A program made the translations under genes and the position numbers. A stretch of DNA of 64,000 nucleotides from Cryptomeria japonica (Eukaryota; Streptophyta; Pinopsida; Cupressales; Cupressaceae). Shown piece after piece: positions 12,033-24,684 of the stretch. The stretch is taken from positions 104,731,796 through 104,795,795 of the forward strand of contig NC_081415.1 of NCBI RefSeq assembly GCF_030272615.1. The letters run 5' to 3'. The notes below the pieces were generated by a model. The model saw only the letters and a program-made list of their open reading frames with translations, did no database searches and was not told the origin of the DNA. Position 1 is the first letter of the stretch. Every line of letters begins with the position of its first letter.

Positions 12033-14449
12033 ATAATTTATAATTTGTTAATGGTAATTTTCAATTTGTAATTTTTATTTGGAATATGGTATTGGATGAA
12101 ATTCAATTTTTTAAAAAGAAATATCAGTTTAGTAATTAATTTATAAATATATGTGTATATATTTATACTATGTATTTTGAATTTATTATATGATAAAATG
12201 TTAAATATTGATTTGATGTAAATGCAAATTAGTTGTGCAAATAAAATTTATATTGTTAGCCATCAATTACGTTTAGTCAATATGACTTTGAATTGGAAAG
12301 ATTATTTTGATTTATATATCGAATTTAGTTTTCAAAAGTATTTTAAATGTTAATTTCATTATCTTGAAATTTGAAATTCAAGTGATATTTGTTATAGCCA
12401 AATTGGCTTAAATTGAAATGATTATTATATTTTGGTTTTAAATGATGTGTTGTTCCCTAATGTGGATTTTATTATCATGAAAGAGTCAATTATTGAAATA
12501 GATGCAATTAGAGATTGCTAGTTTTAAGTATATTTTGAGTGGTTGTTCTGATTCCTTAACATGGATGAATTTAGAGTGCAAGTAGGTTTGTTTGAATGTT
12601 TACTCTGATTGGTGAAATTTTGGTGTTGATTTGGGTAAGTCATTCTCGTGTCATGATGGCATGTTGTTGAATGTAAGTTTATTGTACAAAGTTGATTTGG
12701 TTAAGTTTTGGTTGTGGTCGTACTTGCCTTATTACGGTTTTGGTCTTTTTTTATGGATTGACCAGTTGTTTGTTTCATACCTCCAATTGGTTTAACCTTG
12801 GTAAAAGGTTTGTTTAATCAAGTTGCCCTTCAGTTTTGATTTTTGAACTCCTTATGTTGGTTGGCTTTTGTGGTTTGCCTTGGGGTTCTTTGGAGGCTGT
12901 GTAGTGTCATAAGGAAGAGTGGCTTCGAGTGGGGGTCGCGCCCAAAGAGGTAGCAGGGTAACCCATCAAAAGTTGAGTAATAAGTGATAACTTAAATAAA
13001 AAATGGGGGGTTGGGTTATACAAACATTAATCAATATTAATTGTGCCCCGCTCATGATTGAGTGCTAGTATAGACTTAGGATGCAATGGGAAGGCATGGA
13101 ATGGTAAACCAACTACCTTGTCTTCATGAAAGGTTTGTTGGGTCTACATGAGACATGGATGGTGGTTGGAGGTTCGGGAGAGGCTACCAGGATAACCCAG
13201 GATGGAGGTCGGGGCCTATGGAGGCCTGCCAGGGTAACCCATACCAGCTATGTGATGACACTCTTCCCTTATGTTCACTAGTGTGTAGTCATGTGTTAGC
13301 TTTTCTTGGAGCATTCTTGTGAGAGTCATACTTGTGTGCTTATGTCTTGTGTGAGTACCTGATGTATATGTGAGACCATGCGATGTCTTGTGGTGGCTTT
13401 CTTGAGGGCCCTAGTTCTATCTCCTAGCACGAAGGGGTAGTTCCTTTTGGGCCACATGGTTGGGTGGTAGTGCCACTTTCCATTGGATATTTTGTTCATG
13501 CCTTCTTGCGATGGATTAGCTTGGCAGGCGCTCTAGATGTTTCTCTTGGATTCATTTCATTCCATTGTATTAGTTGGATCATCTTGTCTCCTTAGATCAT
13601 ATTTGTATCTCTTGGACCCTTATGTGGTCGGTTGTATCATTTGTTGTATGTATGCCTTTGTGGCAGTTGTAATTTGATGTAATAATTATGTAATTTATAT
13701 GTGACTTGATGTATAAGTTCTATTGTAATGCTAATTATCCTTGCAATACAAAAGATGTTTACCATGATGTGAGTTAGATGATATGTATTCTATCTTTAAT
13801 TAAATTATTGTTGTAATGTAATTGAACGTGTCAATATGAATGAAGTATAGTAAGGTTATTGTTATCATGTACAATGTGTAAACAATCATTGAATTGTATA
13901 ATTAAGTTCCTATTGGTTAAATGTATATCTTAATGGATTATTTAACCTTAAGGAAAGATTAGTTTAATTAAGTAATTCATGTTGGGAAACCCTTTAGGAG
14001 TTGTGTTAAGTCTTCCGCTCGTGAAACTTCTATTGCAATGTATATCTTGTACATTAGTGTGTTCTTATTAATTAAAAATAAATAAATAAATTGCTCTTTT
14101 CGAGTGTTTGTAGTTGTTTCCTTTAGGGTTTCTTGGCGGGGAATTACACATAACATCTTTGTATTGTCTTTGGGGATGTAGCCTCATGCTCACTATCAAA
14201 TCAATGTATACTAGATTTTATAGACTGTAACCCTTGATGAGCCAAAATAATGGCTCCATTCTGTCAAATCTTGTCATGAAACTCTTGTTTTGATAATATG
14301 TTTGGGTCATGGGACTTTCCTTGTTGATGTCTTTTTCTAGTATTTCTGGACCTGATTTATCCTATACCTAAGGTTGTTGACCAATGATCTTTATACAATT
14401 AATCTATTCAAATTATTTAAATTATATGGTTTAATTTATGCTATGTTAA

Positions 14450-15452
14450 CATCAATAGATACACATGTTTTTGTGCATGTTAACACCATGATGTAGGGTC
14501 AGATAAGATGAAAAGGTGATTAAGCTCATGATTTAAAGACACATCAATATATCGTTGGATGTATACCCAGTCAAAGTGGAGCAACATTGAAGAAGGTCAT
14601 AATCAATTGACCGATTCCTCAACGAAGTGATCTGTGGAGCATTCATGATTGTTCTTGATGAAATATAAATTCAGGAAGGAGGTTACGCTATATTTTCTCA
14701 GCAACAGAACAGTTGTTGTTGTTTTGCATTTATGTGCTGACTTCTTCTTCTAGTGTAATTAATCTTGTTTGCCTATTTCTCTGGGACGTGGGTTGATCGG
14801 TTAGGATTTTGTTATAAGATTTCTTATAAATAAAAGGTCTCTATCTTCTCACGGGAGTAAGAAGAGAGAACTACCATAGAGTTAGTAATATTCAATTTTC
14901 AGACTTATGTATGTGCAGTCAATTTGAAGTAAATAAAAATAATGGTATTATGATTTTATCAGTTATTATCTGAGTTTTGGATATACTCATTCAAGGGGGC
15001 CCACTTGGTGAGTAGTTATTTTGTGTTCTTCAGTTAATTTCCATTTTGTTATAGTGGTTGTTTTGATATTAGACTATTTCTACAGCCACTGGAAACAGTT
15101 CTCGTGTCTGAACCTGCAACCAAAGTAGGTTTAGTAGTTCCTGTCCGTTGTCTAGAACATTGTCCTTAGTAGTATTTGCTTAAGTTATTTTCAATTGTGA
15201 TTTCTAATATATTATTAAGTTATCATGTTTCTAAATATTTGTTTAAGAGAATTTCCTTTTTTAGCAGTAGGGTAAAATGGTTGCAATTTCAGTTTCAGTG
15301 CACATACAGTGCTGACCCATTTTAAGTTTACGTCCTTGGTCGATAAAGTAAATGAACCTTTGCTATAGGAAAGGTAGTTGTTCATTAAGGATGTTTTATC
15401 TCTGAGCTGAGTCTTTAGACCATAGTTTCTATTCCAATTGCATGGACCAACA
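14450..15452 (+). repeat. LTR of an Athila-like Gypsy element, left limit uncertain
   Basis: The right end is well set: CCAACA followed by the primer site at 15457. A TATAAATA box at 14825-14832 gives a plausible promoter. No second copy is in the window, so the left edge is a guess near TGTTAACATC. Confidence 0.5.
14825..14832 (+). promoter_or_regulatory. TATA box of the Athila-like LTR
   Basis: TATAAATA, about 630 bases before the LTR end. Position and sequence suit an LTR promoter; transcription is inferred. Confidence 0.45.
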
Positions 15453-15456
15453 TTTT

Positions 15457-15474
15457 TGGCGCCGTTGCCAGGGA
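15457..15474 (+). other. Primer-binding site (tRNA-Asp)
   Basis: TGGCGCCGTTGCCAGGGA matches the complement of the plant tRNA-Asp 3' end with one substitution. This primer is characteristic of Athila-type Gypsy elements. Confidence 0.85.
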
Positions 15475-15585
15475 TGGTGCCAAACTAAGAACCTATTATA
15501 GCCGTTAGTCTTAAAATCTTTCAGTTTGTTTTAGATTTAGTTCTTAGCATTTATTTATAAAATCTGCATGCATAGGTGAAGAAGA

Positions 15586-16205
15586 GATGCATTAGGAAGA
15601 TTTAGTCCCTCACATCCTACACTTGAAATAAACTCAAATCAAGACCTAGGTATAAACCCTTTTGTTGAAGCCTTTGTGCGAGCTAGAAATCAAGGTGTTT
15701 TTTATTTATCAGAAGGAGACAATGAAACCCCTGAAGAGAATATTTTACCTTTGGTTCTTTAGCAAGGACCAATGTAAGGAAATCCTACAGGAGGCGGAGG
15801 AGGGCCTCCACCTTCGCCTATGAACCCAACATTTGAATTCCCTATTCCAGACCTGCGTGATAATGCAAATTTGAATAATATACCAACCTCTTCCCTTCCA
15901 AAGTTCTATGGCTTGGTAACAAAAGATCCAAATACCTTTCTATTTGAATTTGATATTCTCTGCAAAAGTTATATGATTATACCACTGATGGCCGTAAACT
16001 CAAGCTATTTCCTGCTACTTTGAAAGAAGTTGCTCTTAGGTGGTTTATGAGTTTAGGTAGAGATGTAATAACTACTTGGGATGAAATGAAGGAAAATTTC
16101 TTGGAAAAGTATAAAGATTACCTGCTGAGGAATTGATAGACATGCTGATGATATCTTCTGGATGACACAAAAAGAAGATGAAAGTCTGGAAGATTTTGCC
16201 AATAA
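15586..16205 (+). pseudogene. Athila-like Gag, broken and truncated
   Basis: The frame runs from DALGRFSPSHP through a Gly/Pro-rich spacer into a capsid-type region: LPKFYGLVTKDPNTFLFEF, and after a one-base frameshift near 15975, LKLFPATLKEVALRWF and TTWDEMKENFLEKY. The W-F motif and the TTW..F...Y pattern are those of plant Retrotrans_gag domains. There are two in-frame stops near 15762 and 15777 and another frameshift near 16120. At about 16200 it runs directly into the inverted T1-a element, so the zinc knuckle and pol are missing. Confidence 0.75.
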
Positions 16206-17640
16206 ATGGTTTTCAGCTTTAGACTTGATATTTTATTGTTTATTTTTACTTTTGGGACTGGGAGATTTGGTACCCACTTGACTGGAAGATGCATTGGCAA
16301 AATCCCTGGTGGAAGTTGTTGTAGGCTCAATTGCATTGAGGTATAATGCTACAACGTGGTCATTAGGAAAGGTATCAATTTCAGTATGTCTTTCATTAAA
16401 CCAGTCAATAAGTTCAGGATGTATTAAAGGTAAGGGATCTTCAGGTTGAGATGTTTCAAAGGCATTAAGGGTCATGATAGAAACATCAAAGTCTTCAATG
16501 TATATTTCAATGTCTAGGATGATACTTTCATCAGAATGACCTCTAGCAAGTAGTTCCCGATCATCCTCGATTAAATCCAAGTTGGTTGAATGTGATTCTA
16601 ATTCAAGTGATCTAGTTCCTAACATTTGTTCTACATATGCATGGACTACATCAACACCTACATATTCTTCATAGCAGGTTTCTTCAGTTGATTGTTCAAA
16701 ATGATAGGAATCCCAATTCCCATTCATTGAAATTTTTCTCACTGACAGCTTGCAATCTGCAGATTTGTTCATATATCTTTTGGTGTGTTTCTTTTGTTTT
16801 CCTCGCTATCTCATTTCTTCTCCCATATTCAGCTTCCTCTGGGCTGATATTTAGTTTTGTTAGTCTTGCTATTAGTTCTCCTTGCTTTATACCATCTTCT
16901 TGTCTATTTTGATTGGTAGTTGACTCTACTTGGGAAGTGCCTTTATTTTGTCTTTCTTGTTGATTAGAAGCTCTCTCTTTTTATGATCTTATATTTTATT
17001 GTTCTTGTTGTTTGGCAGACGCTTCTTCTCTTTCGATTGCAAGTTGCTCTTGTCTTTTGTCATGTTCATCTTTTTGCTGCCTAGAAGATGTTTCTTCTTG
17101 CAGAGTAACTTGTCCATACCCTAAGCTTGATTTGTTTGTCCCCTGTTGAGTATGAGGTTGTATGGGTTATGTGATACCTTCTTTTCTTTTTCCTACAAGA
17201 CCTATTCTAGTGTATCCAATTTTCTGAAGAATGAAAAATCTTTTTCCATAATTTTCTATGGGTATTCTGACATTATTGATGTTTTGTTGAACTTCTTCAT
17301 CTTTATATAGCCATTGTAGCACATCTTTGTTCTCTATTTCCTCAGATAATATCCTAGCACTAACAAATGCTCCATTGAATATTGGAAGAGGTTTTACAAC
17401 TAGTTGTTGTTTTGAGTTTGATGGTTTACCATAAGATTTAGGAGAAAGTGGTAACTGTGGTAGTGAATATACTCCATTCCCTCGATTCCTTAGCTGTATC
17501 TATTTTTTAAAACTTGACAAGATTGAGGAAAATGATTTTTCCTTAGATTATGTGCTTGAAGATGATGCCTCTCTATTATGTGGAACAATGACCTCTTGTG
17601 CTGGTTTAAAATTTGTACAATATTAGAATGGATTCAAGTC
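16206..17640 (-). pseudogene. T1-a protease-RT spacer with coiled coil
   Basis: The distal part (16233-16772) is an open segment containing VGVDVVHAYVEQMLGTRSLE and HSDESIILDIEIYIEDFDVS; it matches 63142-63477 of T1-c residue by residue with few changes. The part at about 16800-17150 is Gln/Lys/Glu-rich and predicts a coiled coil, with many stops. I recognise no known enzyme domain. In T1-c the module precedes reverse transcriptase. It may be a linker or a retained accessory domain. Confidence 0.7.
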
Positions 17641-18220
17641 TGCTGAAATTGTAATTTCTTGCCCATTGTATGGAAACTTCAGGCACTGGTGATAAGTTGA
17701 AGGAATAGTTTGTATGTCATGAATCCATGGTCTTCCCAAAAGTATGTTGTATGATAAATCCAGGTCTAGGACTTGGCATGTTGTATCTTTCTACAAGGGT
17801 CCTACTCTGATGGGTAATACCACAATTCCTTGATCTTTTTACGAGGATCAACTGCATCTTTAAAATAACCTAAATCATGAACAAGACTTAATGATAAAAT
17901 ATTCAAGCCATCTCCTCCATCTATTAGGACATGTTTAATGCACATTTTATGAACAAGGACTTCAATATGCAATGGAGCATTATGGGGATATTGTAAAGAC
18001 ATGTCATCTTCTTCTGTGAATGATAAGAAATGAGGAGCTATGAGGTGTCCCATCATAGTTTGGAATTGATCTACATTAAGATATTTGGATATCATCATAT
18101 CTACTAGCACTCTTTCTAAGATTTATTTATGTGCGCGTGAAAGTTTTAAAAGTTCTAAAATTGCTATTTGTGTGGGAGTATTCTGTAATTGATCCACTAG
18201 ACTATATTATTTTGAAGTGG
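17640..18220 (-). pseudogene. T1-a aspartic protease
   Basis: A Gypsy retropepsin with VLIDGGDGLNILS (D-G-G in the catalytic position) near 17890-17930, preceded by DQFQTMMGHL and EEDDMSLQYPHNAPLHIEV. The downstream PWIHDIQ and [10 protein letters not shown] parts lie in another frame near 17650-17760. Frameshifts near 17800 and 18110 inactivate it. The homologous, longer frame is at 61575-62309. Confidence 0.8.
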
Positions 18221-18419
18221 ATGGCATGTCAGTTGTAGGACCCGGAAAAACAACTTTGGCTTTTCTTCTTGTGACAACATGAGCGGGTTCTTGTTGTTGC
18301 TTCTCTTTGACCACAATCATATTAACCACATTATCATAGGTATGAGCATAGTTCACTTTTTTTTACCCTTGCCATTATGCACTGCCGATGATTCAACCTT
18401 CTCATAATTAGGAAGTGGA

Positions 18420-20091
18420 GTTTTGAAATTTATGTGTGATTCATTTGTCTTATGCCAATTCACAATTATGATGCCATTGTTAATCAAATCTTGGATGACA
18501 TGTTTTAACCGCTGACAATCATCTGTTTGGTGTCCTTTGTTTCGATGGAACTCACATAATGGTTGTCATTCCACCAAGCAAGTTTTACCTTGGGTTCAAA
18601 GTTTCTTGCTTCTGGCAATGTAATCAACTTGTTTGCAAGAAGTGTCTTTAAGGCTGACCCAAGTGGTTCACCAATGTTAGTAAATTTCCTATGAAAGAAA
18701 TTGTTAAAAGATAATTTTTGTTGATTATTATCTTGTTGAACTGCTGTTGTGTGATTTGATAGATTGAAAACCGGCTACTTTGGTTTCACATTATTATTAT
18801 CCACTATCCCATCATTGATGATGTTTCAATTTCTATTCCAAAATTTGGGTTTATCATTGTTGGTATTGTTGTTGGGAGGAGGATTAACTGATTCTTTGTA
18901 TATCTTCAACTCTCCCTTCTTTACCATAGCTTCCTCCATTCTGATTCCATTATCAATCATCTTTTCAAAAATTGAATGACATTGCATTTTTAGGTTATAA
19001 CTCATTTGTGCATTTAGATTGTCAATGAATATGTCCATCTTTTCATATTTTGGCACTGTACGAGGATATCATGCAACTAATCATCTCCATCTCTATAGAA
19101 ATGTCATGAAAGGTTCTCCACTTTTTTGTTTGGTGTTACACAAGTCTAGCATTGTGACCTCATGTTGTATGTTGTAAGAGTATTGTGAAACAAACTTGTC
19201 CACCAATTTTGAGAATGATCTAATTTTGGGTGGAAGTTTTGAGAACCATTCCATAGCTTGTCCACTTAAGCTCTTTGGAAATAACCTCATTAAGTATGTG
19301 TCTTCATGTGCGAACTCCATTCTCATCATGAAAAAATTTCTTATATGATCTTCAAGATCAAAGCTTCCATTATATTTGTCATATCTAGGAGTTTCACAAT
19401 TTGTAGGAAAAGGTATCATGTTGATACTTCTGTCAAATAGATAAGGACAAATTTCTTGAAGCAAACACCTCTTAGTAGTTCCCCTTTGTATATCTTGAAT
19501 TTGCATTTGAAGCATTTGTATCTGCTATGTGAGAGCAAAGAGAGGATCATCGACATGATTTCTCCTTGTATCATCATGATCCGTTCTTGCATCATCATGA
19601 TCCCTTATTGTGTCATCATTAGGTCTTCGTGTGTATTCATTGGTTCTTGTGTCATCATGATTCCTTCTTGTGTAATCATTAGTTCTTCGTGTGTACTCAT
19701 TGGTTCTTATGTCATCATGATTCGTTCTTGTGTCATCATTAGTTCTTCGTGTATCCTCATTAGTTCTTCGTGTGCCCTTATGAGTTCTTGTATCATCAAG
19801 AATTCTCGTGTCATCCTTTTTGCAACTAAAAACTTCTTTATTTTGTTCATTGTCATTGTAAGTGTCACTTGATCCTCCCCTTGGTCTTAAATTCTTTACG
19901 TCAAAATCTTGGGAGAGTGTAGCACTAGATTTTGCTAACATTAGGAAGTATTTTTATTTTTCACCCTCCAATATTTTCTCCATGAATTTATCAAATTTAG
20001 GATCTATTTTGATTTCTTTGATGTGTTGATCTGTTATCTTTTCTTCTTTTATTTCATTTTCGTGTGCCACTTCCTCATGATCTTTTGCCAT
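18420..20091 (-). pseudogene. T1-a Gag
   Basis: The likely start is the ATG at 20091 (MAKDHEEVAHE). The N-terminal third holds KYFLMLAKSSATLSQDFDV, then a hydrophilic array of about 20 DTRRTND-like repeats (19560-19810). The capsid part follows (MIPFPTNCETPRYDKYNG, EDTYLMRLFPKSLSGQAMEWF, FVSQYSYNIQHEV). An Asn-rich linker (NNNTNNDKPKFWN) leads to a zinc knuckle of C-x2-H-x4-H-x4-C form (CEFHRNKGHQTDDC, about 18500-18545), readable only after a one-base loss. Stops lie near 19960, 19523, 19092 and 18825. Confidence 0.85.
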
Positions 20092-22229
20092 TTCAAGCAT
20101 TTCTATTTCTGTTTCTTCGATCTTTTGTCTCTAAGCCCTGGTTAAAACGAGCATACACATGTTCTGAATGTTTTGTGAGGTTTCAATTTTCTATAATGTG
20201 CCTCAATAAGTGATCAATTGTTGAGGTAAATATGATAGATTGATAAGACACGAAATGGTCATCCAAGTATTTGCGAGTTTGCAAGTTTTTCGATCTTAGT
20301 TTGGAGTACAAATTTTATGATTTTTGGTATGGCCAAGTTCAATAGGAACAATATATCATATAATAGAGTGCGAGGTTAATCTGATTAAAAGGTTGTAGTT
20401 TCAAGATAAAGGATGATAGATCCTAATGAGAAACTATGTTTGAATGATCATTTTATCAAAGAAAATGTGATGATACACTTTGAGATGTTAGATCTTGAAC
20501 TTGTTGGAAATGAATACTTGAAACCCTTAGTGTGTCTAGTCTTGAATTTGTTTCGATAGAAGATAACTTGACCTAGCGACCTGAGAAGACAACCTATGCA
20601 CAGGATGGAAATACCAGGTATATGCTCACTGCAGACTAATTAGGCAAGTATGATAGATACGAAAAGGCACGTAAAAAGACAGGTTTATGGATTACTGAAT
20701 ACAGAGGCTCGTACGACAAAATATGATGACTCGGATGATAGTTTACTAACCTCCAAACAACAAAGACAATTTCTTATATGAGTTGTTTAAACTCGCATGA
20801 CATTTTAGACTTGCTCAGATGACAAAAGGACAGTGGTATAATGACTCGTACAACAGTTTATACTTTCTCAGACGACAAACTGACAATGTTGAACTTGACT
20901 CATACAACAATATTTGTATGGTAGGACGACAATTCTCAAAGGGTTGTATGACAAAACAGAAGACTTGTAAGACACGGGACTAGACAGGGACACGTTTCTG
21001 ACAAGGACATAGTTTTGACCACTGATTTTTGTTTTGTTTTAATTATTTTCTCCAATTTCAATATTTTAGTTTGAGTTTCAAGGGCAAAAACACAACAAAC
21101 ATGCCAAATGCAAAGTGACCTCAAACACATCATGCTAATCCTAAGGAAGTTGGCTGAGAGAGAAAACCTTTCTTGTAGACTTGGGTGCACACCCAATAGC
21201 TAATCAGAATATGGCCGTTGAGTCTCACGCAATGGATTATCAGTTCCGTATTAGCTGATTCCAAATGCTAATGGGGGCACAATATGGCAAGTGTCTTGGG
21301 AGAGTTATTATCTCTCTTGCACAAAGATTATCCCCCTTTCGGAGGTGAACCAGGTAGCTTCTATCTTAAAGTTCTTAATAAGGATTTTCGTTTGAAATTA
21401 CCCCTTGAAGTCACACAAGCGTGATTGAGGCCTATAGCCCAACAAGGTACCAAAACAAGATGTATTCATGCAAACATGATTGAGACCACGAGACCCTACA
21501 TAATATCCGATATGAGAGATCTCAAAGAGAAAACTCAAATAACTCCGTCCTCTGAGACTTTAATCCCGAGAGGCCTATTTATTATAGTGAGTCAAAATGC
21601 TTAGGTCTAGTTGTACTCACTTGGGTCATTCTCACAGGGTGATTACTTTTTCCCACTGTGAGAAGCTCTTTAAAGACACACAAATCTCAAAACTCAAAAA
21701 AATTGAAGGGTCAGGATTTCTGATTGTCTATATAGACAAGAGCATACTCTCCTACCTTTTAGACTCTCCTCAAACATGAAAAACATATTTGTTCATTTAC
21801 CACATCGCAATTGAAGTACCTAGAAAAGTTAAGAATAAACAAAGTTTAATCGAATCTCCTCAGGAAACCTGCAAAAACAATGAATCAGTAGTCATATTGT
21901 TTTTGAGTGACAGGTATGTTCTTGGACAAACGTTTTGCAAAAACTGGTTAGGATGTGAAAAAACTTAAAACAAATCAGAGTTAGCATTAGCATCATCAAA
22001 ATTCAATCAAGAAAAACTCTAAAATGCAATCTGTTTTTGATATGAGAAAGTAGAAACTCGTACAAGCTTTCTCACCTAGTCGTACGAGAATTCTCACCTA
22101 ATTGTGCGACAAAACCAAGAATATTGTACTATGAAGCAAATAGTGTCATACGAGATTCTGTAGAATGTATGGATAGAATCTCGAAGGATGAGAATTTGAT
22201 GATCTGCATGGCCAAAAATTGAGTTTCTG
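20092..22229 (-). other. Untranslated leader of T1-a
   Basis: This 2.1 kb between primer site and gag has no sustained reading frame. It is homologous to the two leader pieces of T1-c (38249-38766 and 51490-52413, then 59002-59737). CTCGTACGACAA-like motifs recur irregularly between about 20700 and 20970 and again at 22040-22170. Long leaders are usual in Tat elements. Confidence 0.75.
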
Positions 22230-22248
22230 GCCCCATTTTGGGCGCTAA
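22230..22248 (-). other. Primer-binding site of T1-a, mutated
   Basis: The minus strand reads TAGCGCCCAAAATGGGGCC just inside the LTR end. The same place in T1-b and T1-c gives TAGCACCCACCGTGGGGC and TGGCACCTACCGTGGGGC. The cognate tRNA is not assigned. Confidence 0.6.
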
Positions 22249-22249
22249 T

Positions 22250-23279
22250 TGATTTTCGCATGAAATGTGGAATCTGCATATGCAACAAAAACACTGAATA
22301 GATCATTACATGTATGGTTAGTTGATCAAAATCAATAAATGTAAAACCATGACAAATCGACCTATTACCTCCTAAAAGATGCGAGTATAGATATGCATAC
22401 CAGTGACTTGACTACACCAAGACAGGGGGATTTAATCTATATGAATGCAAACTAGATGAATGCAAGATTAACAAAATAAGCTAGATTAATCCAAAATGAT
22501 ATGAGATACATGATTGTATGCATGATTAATCTAAGATGCTAATTATGGTAGATGATTGAGATAAAATTCCCTATAATAATGATGCTAAAACTATGGATGA
22601 AAGGGATCTTTATTACTCCAAAATGAGGGGTATTTATAGGAATTCCAAGGCCAAAGTTAAGGTGGCAGGAATCGATGGTCCAGATTTGATCTAAAGATAT
22701 CAAGGGTTAAAGTTGAAGAAGTTGGAGAAGAGGTTGGAGGAAGGGACACTTGTCATCTCTGTGTCACAAGTGTCAAGGAACCTTGCTCATGAGAGGGAAA
22801 GTGTCCAAGAGAGGAGGCATGTGGCAAAAGTGTCATGTATCTCAAGGGGAGAATATCCAACCCATAAGAGGTTAGGATGTGCAAGATAGGATAGGGTTAG
22901 TTAAACCTAGGATTAGATAGAATGGGTTAGGTTAGAGGGTGGTTAGGCTAGGTGGTTAGAAGTTAGGATCCATGTGCTCATTTGAATATATAAATTCACA
23001 TATTAGGAAAAGATAATTAATTTCAATAAATTTTAGTTTGTTAATCTTAATTAGGAATTAGAAGAATTGATAATGAGGGGAATTAATTAATTTTGAAATT
23101 AATTAATCAAAGAGGGATTATTGAAATGAACTTATTGAATAAATAATTAGATTTATTTATAAGTAGATGAATGGGGAAATTAATCAAATTATTTTTGAAT
23201 TCTATTAATTGGGAAGGGTTATTAATTAAATAACTGTGTATTTAATTAATTATCTTCAAACTATTTTTAGATGTATACA
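22250..23279 (-). repeat. 5' LTR of T1-a
   Basis: It is homologous over its length to the plus-strand LTR at 37214-38225. On the minus strand it begins TGTATACATC and ends AAAATCA. Both copies share AT-rich TTAATTAAT blocks and GAGAATATCAAACCC-like segments. The right edge abuts T1-b gag at AAAATAACCTC, so AAAAT may be one target duplication; the partner end is lost. Confidence 0.85.
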
Positions 23280-23928
23280 AAAATAACCTCATTAAGTACG
23301 CGTTCTCATGTGCGAACTGCATGCTCATCATGCAAAATTCTCTTGCATGATCTTGGGGATAAGTTCTTCCATTATATTTATCATATCTAGGAGTTTCACA
23401 ATTTGGAGGAAAAGGTATCATGTTGATACTTCTATCAAATGGATAAGGACAGATTTCTTGGAGCGAACATCTCATAGTAGTTCCCCTTTTTATATCTTGA
23501 ATTTGTGTTTAAAGAGTTTGTATCTATTGCGTGAGAGACAAAAGGGGATTATCCACTTTAGTTCTTACTTCACTATTTTGGTTGTTTTGAACTTGTTCAT
23601 TATGGATATCATTTTGAGTTCTTTCATTTTGGGCCTCATTTAGAATTTGTTCATTACGAGTATTGTTGGAATTATTTTGAGTATCAGCTGTCTTTTCACC
23701 TTGTTTCAAGCCAATAGTGTCAAAATTACTTGGTAACTTGGCCCCTTGACATGCCAACATGAGAAAATATCTTTCCTTGTCCATTTCAAGGACCCTTTAT
23801 AAGAATCCAAGAAACTTTGGGTCTTGTGGAGATTCTCAGATTTGTTATGCCATTATTCCATGTTCATCAGGCTCACTATTTTGAGTAGTGGATGCAAATT
23901 GTTGAAATAAAGGATTCTCTTCTTCCAT
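23280..23928 (-). pseudogene. T1-b Gag, N-terminal part
   Basis: The start codon is at 23928 (MEEENPLFQQF). The segment KERYFLMLACQGAKLPSNFD parallels the T1-a and T1-c Gag. Instead of DTRR repeats the next region is Asn/Gln-rich (NSNNTRNEQ, IHNEQVQNNQNSE). The capsid start SINMIPFPPNCETPRYDKYNG is conserved. It stops where the T1-a LTR begins. There are in-frame stops near 23850, 23835, 23800, 23522 and 23505. Confidence 0.75.
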
Positions 23929-24684
23929 TGTAAAAGTTTCTCTTTCTTTTCCTTTAAGTCTTTGTTTTTGAGCCCTCATTAACACGGGCATACAAGTGAT
24001 CTGAATGCTTTGCGAGGTTTCAATTTTCTATAATTGTGTCGATAAGTGATCAACTATTAAGGTAAATATGATAAATTGATATGACCACTTCTATTGAGAG
24101 ATTGTGATAACGATGATCTTTGTTGTAAGGCTTCTTTGTCAAACTCGTTTCCTTGTCTGCACAGATAATCACAATAGTGGTGTAAGAATATGCGATGTTT
24201 TAATAAGAGTTTGTGATTGATGTAGAGAAATATTCTCCTTTTCAAGATCGCTTTCTAACTAAGCATCCTCTTTTTTAGATGACACAAAATGGTCATTCAA
24301 GTATTTGCGAGTTTGCAAGTTATTTTTATCCTAGTTTGGAGTGCAATTGTTGCGATTTTGATATGACCAAGTTCAATAGGAACGATATATCCTATGATAG
24401 AGAATGAGGTTAGTTTGATCAAGCATTGTAGTTTCGTGATAAAGGATGATATATCCTAATGAGAAACTATGTTTGAGAGATCAATTTATCAAAGAAGATG
24501 TGATGATGCACTTTGAGATGTTGGATCTTGAAATTATAGTGTGTCTAGTTTTTGAATCTTCTTTGATAGAAGATAACCTGACTGAGTGCCCCGAGGAGAT
24601 GACCTAATCTTTATGTTTGATTGTCTGAGAAATGGGTTGTTTTTGTTTTCTGATTTTGGTGTAGTTTACTAGAAACGCTAACAA

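Larger units (their letters stand above)
6967..14450. other. Long noncoding AT-rich DNA
   Basis: No credible reading frame, RNA gene or recognisable repeat pair was seen in this 7.5 kb. It holds microsatellites, a purine tract AAGGGGGAAC near 9150, and a GTAATTCCCCGCC-like sequence (minus strand) ending near 14148 that resembles the start of a Gypsy LTR. A motif ending in AGGGTAACCCA or AGGATAACCCA recurs three times between 12930 and 13240. It is most likely the eroded noncoding remains of LTR elements. Confidence 0.5.
16200..23279 (-). mobile_element. Tat-type Gypsy element T1-a, truncated at its 3' side
   Basis: Minus-strand order is LTR (22250-23279), primer site, 2 kb leader, gag, protease, spacer, then an abrupt end at about 16200 before reverse transcriptase. 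Block by block it matches T1-c (37214 to the window end) in opposite orientation. Its LTR lies inside the gag of T1-b, so it inserted there; the 3' LTR and pol are absent. Confidence 0.85.

Noticed and set aside
9183-14148. A 5 kb solo LTR flanked by CATAA
   Set aside because: The five-base match is likely by chance over this length, and the supposed ends TGAGGTAAC and GGAATTACA do not form a convincing pair.
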